Shown here in pieces: positions 47,901-54,134 of a DNA stretch of 64,000 nucleotides. Below the pieces are notes generated by a model, which was not told the DNA's origin, ran no database searches, and was given only the letters and a program-made list of their open reading frames with translations. Location: NCBI GenBank assembly GCA_023138875.1, contig JAGLOO010000010.1:1-64000 (forward strand), written 5' to 3'. This DNA comes from Bacteroidales bacterium. GTDB lineage: Bacteria > Bacteroidota > Bacteroidia > Bacteroidales > GCA-2748055. The position numbers were made by a program, and so were the translations under genes. Position 1 is the first letter of the stretch; each line of letters opens with the position of its first letter.

Positions 47901-48075
47901 CTTCTGCAAGTACATGGAATTCCATTACAACCCCACCAGGCCCAACAGGGAGGGGGTTGAGTTTGCCGATTTCCTCAGAGATAAACCCGGCGAGTCATTC
48001 ATTGGAGATGCAGATAAATCTGCAGGGCTTGAGTATATCACAATTGCGGATCAAGATTATTTTGAAGCATCATGA
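44971..48075 (+). CDS. Phage primase-helicase (zinc, toprim-like, SF3 ATPase)
   Basis: 1034 residues. The N-terminal CHC2-type zinc finger has Cys 38, 41, 61 and 65 (TKCPFCGDEG and WKCFSGCGKS). A toprim-like core follows with FIQEGEKKAEKCCKHNIPSV (about 253-272) and VMFMLDADW (about 307-315). The C-terminal half carries an SF3-like helicase: Walker A GASEGRTGKSIIG (about 728-740), Walker B NIFLDDVRAN (about 776-785) and a sensor-like LLMTTNHAIN. It would prime and unwind phage DNA. It overlaps the next gene by 4 bp (ATGA). Confidence 0.88.
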   Translation: MSSKGIPEDVATRIKERAKLEDIVPGLKKYGKDLITKCPFCGDEGKGKGLTVSPAKQIWKCFSGCGKSGLGAVSFVMESENLNYPDALRYLASHYNMFIEGPGLDQIIPSTSHTIKKSQPKKPRGKSYCQQQLESSGLIVEDVTVSVKKDNNTTIESPAFRSGTRTQYGDINPGDGDDMLIYYYDLDGRPVLFKKEGSKVQHQLIRVRWQNPLQHLDKNGDPIKYQSPRGSGSHIYIPERIRKMYHNSRKIKTLFIQEGEKKAEKCCKHNIPSVGVMGINNLGYQSQFPEELQYIIQRCEVDRVMFMLDADWSDLSEQLTPGDRVDNRPWSFYSAVKNYKEYMKTLVPLGLSLEIYFGYVRTNKNEEKGIDDFLAGTLKGQENKMSKDIEKAMYDKEGDGRYVKVHKITEVSDTYIIDQWLLNDLDKFAARHREVLEKMGEFTFRKIKRRFNAEGQVEMAQPLLPEEQYWQEDEIESNSGLKKKVLKFNYKRCFKFLNNRGYWRILMKSGEFRFIKIDGPVVEIVDTYHIKDFVTEFTEELRVHDDVLEMIYRGGPQYLGFEKLSNLKYFTPTFERAERTSQCLFFKERIWEISDEGIKELRYSGMKNKLWKDKIIDFNAEVADSLFDVTWITEDNASKFPGYSPGDFHMGFTHTGLKCDFLRFLLNTSNFYWRKRKKGLKLTDEEEALTTRHLLNKLTAIGYLLHDYKNDSEMKAVIPMDGTQSEVGASEGRTGKSIIGVGIEYVIPQVYIAAKSKKLTEDSFIFGEVTEKTKNIFLDDVRANVDFEFFFPLITGKLKVNPKGGQPFTLGKEDTPKLLMTTNHAINGDTSSFTDRQAYMAFSDFYNDSHKPVHDFHQNFFTEWGKEQWNLFYNLMASCLMLYFRSLKEGWVGSGQGIIDPPMGNIKRRRLRQLIGEDFLTWADEYFSGEDNVETFGTQKRMNRQLVRKDAYDDLLDKNPNLRKWVTPTNFGKKIKAFCKYMEFHYNPTRPNREGVEFADFLRDKPGESFIGDADKSAGLEYITIADQDYFEAS

Positions 48076-48314
48076 AAGAGCAGATAAACGATAGGGGATA
48101 TCGATTCTATCCATCGCTTCCGGAGAACACACGCCCGGGCCACCTGGTAGATTTCATGAAGGGAAGGAGTAAAAGGATCGGGATGGAATACCTGACCTAT
48201 AGTGATATCGCTGATGTGTATTACGTCAATGTTGTGCGCGAAGGAACCACCGGTGCCAGGATAAAGGAGTTCATCGATGCCGGGATGCTATATGTATTTA
48301 CTAACACAAACTAA
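48072..48314 (+). CDS. Hypothetical small phage protein
   Basis: 80 residues, beginning at an ATGA overlap with the primase-helicase stop. Mixed alpha/beta composition (SLPENTRPGHLVDFMKGRSK, TGARIKEFIDAGMLYVFTNT). Not recognised. Tight coupling suggests a replication accessory role (inference). Confidence 0.6.
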   Translation: MKEQINDRGYRFYPSLPENTRPGHLVDFMKGRSKRIGMEYLTYSDIADVYYVNVVREGTTGARIKEFIDAGMLYVFTNTN

Positions 48315-48318
48315 TATT

Positions 48319-48720
48319 ATGAATCAAACTATTTCTGCTCAGGCAATCGAAAGATTGCAACGCCACTCTCTGCAGGTTGTGCATCGAACTCTATCGCAGG
48401 AGAATATCCTAAAGGCAGTGTGCAGTGAATTTATGATCTCAAAGTTCATTATTCATTCAGGATCCTCTGCAGACCAGGCTGTGATCCCCCGTTCAGTTGT
48501 GTTTCTTTTTGCGATGCTCCTGGATGGGTATACTTTGAAGTCAACCGGCGCAGAGTTTGGAGGGAAGGATCACTCCACTGTTGTCCATGGATTAAAGTCC
48601 GTCGCCAGGGAGTATGATATCAACCGGCAGTTCCGGAAGAAGGTGGACCGGATCCGGATCCAGTTTAATATCTCTCCGGAGAGCTTTGATCTGCACATTA
48701 ACCGATGGAGGAGAAAGTGA
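48319..48720 (+). CDS. DnaA domain IV-like DNA-binding protein
   Basis: 133 residues from ATG 48319; an earlier Met at 48277 overlaps the previous gene. The C-terminal part matches DnaA domain IV: IPRSVVFLFAMLLDGYTLKS (about 60-79), then STGAEFGGKDHSTVVHGLKS with the GKDHSTVVH signature that reads the DnaA box. There is no AAA+ domain, so it binds but cannot melt an origin by itself. It probably marks the phage origin or competes with host DnaA. Confidence 0.85.
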   Translation: MNQTISAQAIERLQRHSLQVVHRTLSQENILKAVCSEFMISKFIIHSGSSADQAVIPRSVVFLFAMLLDGYTLKSTGAEFGGKDHSTVVHGLKSVAREYDINRQFRKKVDRIRIQFNISPESFDLHINRWRRK

Positions 48721-48965
48721 TGGCTAAAATGACAAAGGAAACAGCAAGGCTTGTTCACTTCAAGGGCCGCAAGCGGGTCCTCGAGGAGCGCTTGGAAAAG
48801 CTGGCTAATGAAGGCACCATCGATGAGTTCATCGAGGTTGGTCGGGAACTCGATACTATTGATCACCGTATTCAGGTGGCTGAGAATTTCCTGGAGGAAG
48901 GATTTAAAACAAGTGTGAAGGAAACCTACACCGTTACCTCCAGTGTTCGTCCATATGCTCACTAA
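48720..48965 (+). CDS. Hypothetical helical phage protein
   Basis: 81 residues from ATG 48720, which overlaps the previous TGA; a Met five codons upstream (48705) is also possible. Helical and charged (RKRVLEERLEKLANEGTIDE). Not recognised. Confidence 0.6.
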   Translation: MAKMTKETARLVHFKGRKRVLEERLEKLANEGTIDEFIEVGRELDTIDHRIQVAENFLEEGFKTSVKETYTVTSSVRPYAH

Positions 48966-48975
48966 ACTATAGATC

Positions 48976-49128
48976 ATGCAGGAATTACTCCACTGCCTGG
49001 CAGCAATCGGTATACTGAGCGCTGCTGCCTTTTTACCAACCCTCGGAATTTTTTACACAGTGTACCGGTTGTTGGAGAAGGATCCGGATGGATCCACACA
49101 AGAACGATTTAAAACGATTTTGAAATAA
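48976..49128 (+). CDS. Very small single-span membrane protein
   Basis: 50 residues (MQELLHCLAAIGILSAAAFL at the start). A hydrophobic stretch at about residues 5-31 is a good membrane helix, followed by a charged tail. It fits neatly between flanking small genes, 10 bp after the previous stop. Such proteins are common in this phage region; function unknown. Confidence 0.5.
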   Translation: MQELLHCLAAIGILSAAAFLPTLGIFYTVYRLLEKDPDGSTQERFKTILK

Positions 49129-49162
49129 CCTGGTTAAAACGCCGTAATAGGCTATTATACAC

Positions 49163-49342
49163 ATGAGATATACTTATCTCGGAGACAGACTATCCAGTTT
49201 AAGGGGGATTCAATGTGATCCAGTGCTCAGGCCAAACGGCAAGTGTATAAGAAGCAGAATGGGGACGATGCTGGTCACGGATGGAAACAATCAGCACATC
49301 GTGCTTGCCAGGTTATTACGAATCAATAATAGACAGTCATGA
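49163..49342 (+). CDS. Very small phage protein, conserved type
   Basis: 59 residues beginning MRYTYLGDRLSSLRG and containing VLRPNGKCIRSRMGTMLV and HIVLARLLRIN. The MRYTYLGDR start and the central Cys/Lys segment recur in small proteins of Bacteroidota phages (from memory). It overlaps the next gene by ATGA. Confidence 0.55.
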   Translation: MRYTYLGDRLSSLRGIQCDPVLRPNGKCIRSRMGTMLVTDGNNQHIVLARLLRINNRQS

Positions 49343-49476
49343 AAAGGCTTAAGAAGACAATAGGTATAATTCTCGATACAATTTACCTGGCACTTAGCGA
49401 TTGTGATGGTATGTGTAACCTATGTAATCAAGAGCTGAGGTCCAGGTGCTTTGAAAGGAAGAAAATCAATCCTTAA
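49339..49476 (+). CDS. Very small Cys-rich phage protein
   Basis: 45 residues with SDCDGMCNLCNQELRSRCF, four Cys spaced C-x3-C-x2-C-x8-C, which may form a small zinc knuckle. It begins within the stop of the previous gene (ATGA). Confidence 0.45.
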   Translation: MKRLKKTIGIILDTIYLALSDCDGMCNLCNQELRSRCFERKKINP

Positions 49477-49478
49477 TC

Positions 49479-49604
49479 ATGAAACAACCGGTACGAGATT
49501 ATCATTTACCCAAAGATCTGTGGGACTTCTATCGGCAGGCGATAGAGAGGTCTCACAGAAAAACAAAATCAAAATCAGATGAGCAGACGGATATGGACAC
49601 CTGA
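49479..49604 (+). CDS. Very small phage protein
   Basis: 41 residues (MKQPVRDYHLPKDLWDFYRQ at the start), basic at the end. It begins 2 bp after the previous stop and overlaps the HNH endonuclease gene by 26 bp. Not recognised. Confidence 0.4.
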   Translation: MKQPVRDYHLPKDLWDFYRQAIERSHRKTKSKSDEQTDMDT

Positions 49605-50196
49605 TGAAGATCAATACATGTATGACTATTATGCAAATGAATCTCAAAAGGAAATTGCAAAAGTGATCGGAAGAAGTGTCTCCGCAATCCAGAATCGCGG
49701 CCGCACCTTGGGACTGAGCAAATCAGAAGCTTATATGGCAGATTCTGATAATCTCTCCAGGTTCAAAAAAGGTCATGTCTCACACAATAAAGGGAAGAAG
49801 ATATCACCAGAACAGTATGCCAGGTGTAAGGCCACGATGTTCAAGCCAGGTATCATCCCGAAAAACACTGTGCCGGTCGGTACGATCAGAGAGAGGCACA
49901 ACTACAAACGAGACAGCTGCTATTTGTTAATCAAGGTTGCGGAGCCAGGTGAGTGGGAGCATCTCCACAGGCATGTCTGGGAGGCTGAGAATGGACCAAT
50001 CCCGAAGAAGATGAATCTGGTGTTCAAAGATGGGAATTTCCGGAACTGTCAGCTGGAGAACCTGGAGCTGATCACCAACGATGAGCTGATGCGACGCAAT
50101 ACAATTCACAACCAGTATCCAGAGGAGGTAGTGAGAACCGTTCAACTCCTGGGTGCACTTAAACGGAGAATTAAAAATCATGAAAAACAAAATTGA
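49579..50196 (+). CDS. HNH homing-type endonuclease
   Basis: 205 residues. The N-terminus has a SANT/Myb-like HTH (about 5-48, EDQYMYDYYANESQKEIAKV and RSVSAIQNRGRTLGLS). The C-terminal part is an HNH_3 nuclease: LHRHVWEAENGPIPKKMNLV (about 133-152) with the active-site His and FKDGNFRNCQLENLELIT (about 153-170) with the Asn. Phage endonucleases of this plan cut DNA for packaging or spread as mobile genes. Its position in the middle of a dense early operon suggests a phage function. Confidence 0.85.
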   Translation: MSRRIWTPDEDQYMYDYYANESQKEIAKVIGRSVSAIQNRGRTLGLSKSEAYMADSDNLSRFKKGHVSHNKGKKISPEQYARCKATMFKPGIIPKNTVPVGTIRERHNYKRDSCYLLIKVAEPGEWEHLHRHVWEAENGPIPKKMNLVFKDGNFRNCQLENLELITNDELMRRNTIHNQYPEEVVRTVQLLGALKRRIKNHEKQN

Positions 50197-50419
50197 AGAT
50201 TTACGCAATCACCTATTCGACACCATTGAGAAGCTGAAGGATGGAGACATGGAACTGGAAACCGCAAAGGCAGTCACCAACGCGGCTCAGACAATTGTGA
50301 ATTCAGTGAAGGTGGAGGTCGATTTCATTAAAGTACTTGGAGGCGCCGGCGAGGGCACCGGGTTCATTCCACTTGATGCAAGGAAGCCAAACGGTGAACC
50401 CTTGGGAGAGGATGAATAA
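50180..50419 (+). CDS. Small phage protein of a conserved helical family
   Basis: 79 residues from ATG 50180 (MKNKIEDLRNHLFDTIEKLK). A Met at 50153 lies inside the HNH gene. The helical N-terminus plus KAVTNAAQTIVNSVKVEVDF is a pattern I know from many phage early regions of Bacteroidota and Proteobacteria, always unnamed. It overlaps the nuclease gene by 17 bp. Confidence 0.65.
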   Translation: MKNKIEDLRNHLFDTIEKLKDGDMELETAKAVTNAAQTIVNSVKVEVDFIKVLGGAGEGTGFIPLDARKPNGEPLGEDE

Positions 50420-50654
50420 CCTACATCTACAGTATAAACGTGAGACCGGTTGCTCAGTAAAGGAGTGGGAATTCGGTGTGATCCGGAGCCGCGGTCAGTG
50501 GATCCTGGATCCTTCAGAGGTAGATGATCAATTCGTACTGGAGCAGCTCACTGGCTACTCTGGCCGCATCTTGATCCCGGATCTTGAATACATTGCCTGG
50601 TTGGAGGAGCAGTTGCAAAACCTGCTTCTCCATGGAAAATTTCCGCAGAAATAG
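50412..50654 (+). CDS. Hypothetical phage protein
   Basis: 80 residues from ATG 50412, overlapping the previous stop by 8 bp; an earlier Met at 50337 is less likely. Trp-rich (EWEFGVIRSRGQWILDPSEV). Not recognised. It is the last gene of the early unit. Confidence 0.6.
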   Translation: MNNLHLQYKRETGCSVKEWEFGVIRSRGQWILDPSEVDDQFVLEQLTGYSGRILIPDLEYIAWLEEQLQNLLLHGKFPQK

Positions 50655-50894
50655 AGGTTATTCACCATTTGCCATATATCACGATACTTTCATATCAACC
50701 AAAAAGAATCCTTGTAAACTACTGTATATGTGCAACTTTTCAAGCTTGAAATCGTTATAGTATTAAATAATTGTTGCAATTGATATACACATAATACGAT
50801 TTTTCATACTTTAGCTACATAAACCTTCACCAGAAAAGCCTCTTACTGTTGTATACTTGTACGGTTACATAGTAAATTCTAAACTGAACCATTC

Positions 50895-51419
50895 ATGCTT
50901 AAGGAACAACCTTCTGCCATCTCGGTTACTGATCAGAAAGCTCAGATTGAACAGGCATTATCCATGCTCACACAAGTTTTTGAGGGCATGGCAACCGATG
51001 CTGGTACGAGTGAGATATTGTATAAAATGGGTCTCGAAGATACATTATCTCGTATCGTTAAACAGATGATCGAGAATCCGGTTGAAGAGCTCTATGCCGG
51101 CATTCGTAAAATGAATAACGAGTTCTCTGGACTGCAGAAGATAATTATAAATCAATTCATCTTACTTTCAATTAAGAACTCAAGTCTCAGTGCCGCATAC
51201 CTGGAGAAGAATGACAACAATCCATTGACCTATCATCTTTGTCTGAAAGAGAATTCATTACCTAACCGGGGGAAGATAAGGAAGATGTTGGGTGCTTATA
51301 ATGATAATGAGATGGCCGAGCAGTTTCCGGTTATACTTCATTTCATTGATGAACAAATGCACTCAGAGTTGAAGAAGCAGTACTCCGACTCCAGCCTATT
51401 CGAAACGATTGAAGGTTAA
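50895..51419 (+). CDS. Hypothetical accessory protein upstream of HEPN-like gene
   Basis: 174 residues, almost all helical, acidic, with KMNNEFSGLQKIIINQFILL (about 78-97) as its most hydrophobic part. No catalytic motif found. It overlaps the start of the HEPN-like gene by 11 bp, so the two are made together. It follows a 240-bp AT-rich gap after the early phage genes. Possible partner or antidote for the HEPN-like protein (inference only). Confidence 0.6.
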   Translation: MLKEQPSAISVTDQKAQIEQALSMLTQVFEGMATDAGTSEILYKMGLEDTLSRIVKQMIENPVEELYAGIRKMNNEFSGLQKIIINQFILLSIKNSSLSAAYLEKNDNNPLTYHLCLKENSLPNRGKIRKMLGAYNDNEMAEQFPVILHFIDEQMHSELKKQYSDSSLFETIEG

Positions 51420-51810
51420 AGATCATATCGGAAAGGCAAAGCACAACGAGCGTTTCGTCTCAATGGTTGAAGAGCAATTTGGTTCTGATTTCCTTGATTG
51501 GTGTATCACTGCTGTATTTTACTCAGCACTTCATTATATGAGTGCTTTTATCGCTCATTCCAAGAAAAAAATTCCCACACGACACAGACAGACTCGTGCT
51601 CTGTTGGATCCAGAAGGAGAAAATACACTTTCTATGGAGTATATCCCCTATGAAGCATACAACGAATTGTATGAATATGCTCATAAGACTAGGTACCTGA
51701 AACACCATAATGGTATTGCATCGGCCGCTATTATCGAAAAGGATTTTAAAGAGTGTAAAACCAATTTGGGTATTATCAAGGAGTTTGTTGGGAAACACGG
51801 GATTCGCTAA
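51409..51810 (+). CDS. HEPN-like domain protein
   Basis: 133 residues, four-helix plan. FLDWCITAVFYSALHYMSAF (about 28-47) is typical of HEPN proteins, and RYLKHH (about 94-99) supplies an Arg-x4-His pair like the RNase motif of the superfamily. The start is TTG at 51409; no ATG precedes the first helix. HEPN proteins often act as RNases in toxin-antitoxin and abortive-infection systems, with a partner gene beside them. It is convergent with the DUF4145 gene and overlaps it by 4 bp. Confidence 0.65.
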   Translation: MKVKDHIGKAKHNERFVSMVEEQFGSDFLDWCITAVFYSALHYMSAFIAHSKKKIPTRHRQTRALLDPEGENTLSMEYIPYEAYNELYEYAHKTRYLKHHNGIASAAIIEKDFKECKTNLGIIKEFVGKHGIR

Positions 51811-52598
51811 GTAAGCTTTCTGCTTCTTTTCAACTCCTCCTGCAAAGCCTTCGTTTTTTTTGGTTTGACGAATATTTCATGAATTACAGATATGAACAGA
51901 TCATGGAGGCCTTTTGCATCATTCTCTGTGAATTCATGCAATGAAACATCTTTGTCTGGATGGGCTCCCTGATTGCCAATGTTCTTCACTAATTCAGAGT
52001 TCTCGTGGAAGACCTCAGTTAAATCAATATCCAAGGAGTTCTTGTTTGATTTCAACCATTCCAGTTGCAGAAATAAAGTTTTGCCTTTGGCCCCCAGAAC
52101 ATCTTTCGCGATTATCTGTAAAGCTCTTCTAAACAAAATAGCAGCTGCAATAAATTTGGAATGAGCGAGACAATAATTTGCCTCAATAACAGTATTTCTG
52201 AGCGATGTATGTTCTTCAGAAATGCTATTATTCAACCAGTTCTCTTCAGAAATTGGCAGCCGATAGAGCTCATAGCAGTTATACACTAATTTAGTTTCGT
52301 CATCTGCACCTTCGGCTTTTTGGATGAGAGGCTCTTCATTAAGTTGGACGGCCTGGATGAAACTCTTTCTTCGACAACTGGGGCATTCTACGAAAAATGT
52401 GATAAATCTAGGATAAGAGTATGTAGTATGGTATGTTTCTTGGAATGCTCGTGTATAAACCTTTAAAAAGACATCCCTGTTACATGCATTACACTTTTGA
52501 GCGAGTTCCCGTGAGTATTCCAAATTTGGAGAGGACAGAATCTTTTTATAGTTATTCAGAATGTATTTTTCGAATTCTTCTTTGTTCAATAATTTCAT
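51807..52598 (-). CDS. DUF4145 domain protein with zinc-finger-like N-terminus
   Basis: 263 residues. The N-terminal part has two Cys pairs, KCNACNRD (about 35-42) and VECPSCRRKS (about 69-78), likely a zinc ribbon. The C-terminal domain matches DUF4145: AAAILFRRALQIIAKDVLGA (about 150-169) and NIGNQGAHPDKDVSLHEF (about 210-227), with the conserved Asn-x-Gly-Asn...His signature. DUF4145 belongs to the wider HEPN clan and is often found in restriction and defence loci. It is read leftwards, against the phage genes, from a promoter expected in the 52,600-52,800 region. Confidence 0.8.
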   Translation of the reverse strand: MKLLNKEEFEKYILNNYKKILSSPNLEYSRELAQKCNACNRDVFLKVYTRAFQETYHTTYSYPRFITFFVECPSCRRKSFIQAVQLNEEPLIQKAEGADDETKLVYNCYELYRLPISEENWLNNSISEEHTSLRNTVIEANYCLAHSKFIAAAILFRRALQIIAKDVLGAKGKTLFLQLEWLKSNKNSLDIDLTEVFHENSELVKNIGNQGAHPDKDVSLHEFTENDAKGLHDLFISVIHEIFVKPKKTKALQEELKRSRKLT

Positions 52599-52816
52599 TG
52601 TGATTCAATTTTAATACCCTTCAAAATTCCCGCGTACCCCTTCCTTTTTTTTTAAATGAATAGTGCAAAGGTGCGCGAAAAATCGAAAAGTGCGGGATTG
52701 TCTGCACAGTTTTCGTTCAGAAATGTGATTTTTCAAATTCATGGAAGGGCTATTATAAGTATATTCTTTTATATTTTATCACTTTCTTACGAAAGTAGAC
52801 TATCATTAAAATAGGA

Positions 52817-52841
52817 AAAAAAACTGTGCAATCGTGCAGAA
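52817..52841 (+). repeat. Inverted repeat arm A (25 bp)
   Basis: Reads seven A, then CTGTGCAATCGTGCAGAA. It pairs with arm B (52982-53006) at 23 of 25 positions; the arms are 140 bp apart. Confidence 0.8.
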
Positions 52842-52885
52842 ACAATTAATTCGCTTTATGTCAATGCGTTACAGCGTTCAAAAAT

Positions 52886-52935
52886 AGTGCGCACTTCGTG
52901 CAGAAAAGTGCAAACAGTGCAGTGCAAAACAGTGC
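52886..52935 (+). repeat. AGTGC palindrome and tandem repeat
   Basis: The palindrome AGTGCGCACT (52886-52895) is followed by CGTGCAG and then two direct units, AGTGCAAACAGTGC (52907-52920) and AGTGCAAAACAGTGC (52921-52935). Together the block carries six copies of GTGCA or GTGCG. Confidence 0.75.
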
Positions 52936-52981
52936 AGAGCTAAATAACTGATAATCACGCAGTATAAAGGGTCGTCCGCAC

Positions 52982-53006
52982 TTCTGCACAGTTGCACAGT
53001 TTTTTT
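52982..53006 (-). repeat. Inverted repeat arm B (25 bp)
   Basis: TTCTGCACAGTTGCACAG followed by seven T; the complement matches arm A except at two adjacent bases. The T run also gives it the look of a transcription stop on the plus strand. Confidence 0.8.
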
Positions 53007-53146
53007 CCTTATTATATACAGGGGGTGTCTTGCGTGGTAGGTTACTCAAGGGTGATAACGGTGTTGAAGATCCAGGTAGAAATTCCTTCTTAGATGCATC
53101 TAAAATAAGTATTTTTCAGTGGGTTTTGATTGGAAAATTTCTTTTT

Positions 53147-53704
53147 ATGTACATCACAGTCGACATGGTGTTTTCGAAGGAGTATATCCGCAGGTTTGCT
53201 TTTTCGCTTTCGATAAATGACAAGGCGCTTGAGTTCAGAAAGCGGGATAAACTCAATACTCTTATCCGGAGCTACCTGGAGATCTCGCGCAAGGATCACA
53301 AACCAAAGTTCGGATCCGATATCACCAAGATCATTTTACCTATCAACGGCCGCTGGAGGTGTAATCCTGCGATGGAGATCCTGCCGGCAAGAAGTTTCAG
53401 GGACCTGGAGAGTGACTTCGAGGATCTGTTCTTCGCTTTGTTCCATAAGATCGATTCTGCCGGCTGCCTGGTGAAGGGAAAACGAAAGTATGCCCGGGAG
53501 AAGTATTTAGCTGCCTGTAACATCACCAATGAGGAGCTCCATGAGGATGCTTTTCGTAAACTTTTTGACCGGTTCCGCAATAAAAAAGAGGCCCAAATCA
53601 GCGCATTTTTGGAGAATCCCGATTTCGACCTTGTAACCTTCTATGAATCAGGCATAAAAAATTTTATACACTCAGACCCCGAAAATGTCCAGCTTTTATC
53701 ATGA
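53147..53704 (+). CDS. Hypothetical late phage protein
   Basis: 185 residues from ATG 53147; the frame is open back to a TTG at 53030, and ATG 53165 (MVFSKEYIRRFAFSL) is also possible. Mainly helical and basic (EFRKRDKLNTLIRSYLEISR, DAFRKLFDRFRNKKEAQISA). Not recognised. First gene of the late unit and coupled to the next gene by an ATGA overlap. Confidence 0.65.
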   Translation: MYITVDMVFSKEYIRRFAFSLSINDKALEFRKRDKLNTLIRSYLEISRKDHKPKFGSDITKIILPINGRWRCNPAMEILPARSFRDLESDFEDLFFALFHKIDSAGCLVKGKRKYAREKYLAACNITNEELHEDAFRKLFDRFRNKKEAQISAFLENPDFDLVTFYESGIKNFIHSDPENVQLLS

Positions 53705-54081
53705 AAGAATTCATAAATAAGATCGAATTTGCCCCGGTCACGGATATCAGTTCCATCTCTGGAACAACGATTACGATGAGATCTGACTTGTCAACGGATG
53801 TTATCTACACGAAAAATGATGTCATTCCCGATGAGCAGGACAGTGAGCGTGATGGAAACCGGTTCTACTCGCAGACTTTAAATATTGTTTGTGATAAGCT
53901 CACCACATCGTTTTTTAGAAAATATCGCAATCGGAAGGTTATCGTAAAGCTCTTTTCTGATGACAATCAGGAGTATCTCATGGGGAATTTACTATTTCCC
54001 ACCAGGTGCAGCATGTCACCAAAGCTCAATTCCGATCTGTTGAAATTCACCTGCGAGAACCCTGATCCACTGGTTTCGTAG
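53701..54081 (+). CDS. Hypothetical late phage protein, beta-rich
   Basis: 126 residues with alternating strands (FAPVTDISSISGTTITMRSD, YRNRKVIVKLFSDDNQEYLM), probably a virion protein. Starts inside the previous stop (ATGA). Followed by a 53-bp gap before the protease gene. No family recognised. Confidence 0.65.
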   Translation: MKEFINKIEFAPVTDISSISGTTITMRSDLSTDVIYTKNDVIPDEQDSERDGNRFYSQTLNIVCDKLTTSFFRKYRNRKVIVKLFSDDNQEYLMGNLLFPTRCSMSPKLNSDLLKFTCENPDPLVS

Positions 54082-54134
54082 TCCTTTCAATTTCCCACAA
54101 TCGGTAACATATTGCATGTTAGATAGGCTCTATC

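Larger units (their letters stand above)
52599..53146. other. Intergenic regulatory or origin region between accessory and late genes
   Basis: About 550 bp without a convincing gene, AT-rich at 52741-52820 and otherwise filled by GTGC/GCAC words (about 17 in 330 bp, against fewer than 3 expected by chance). It includes a 25-bp inverted repeat pair and a 14/15-bp tandem repeat. It lies between the leftward DUF4145 gene and the first late gene. Confidence 0.7.

Noticed and set aside
47053-47925. 290-codon minus-strand frame
   Set aside because: Lies wholly inside the primase-helicase gene, has no recognisable domain, and the plus strand encodes clear Walker A and B motifs here.
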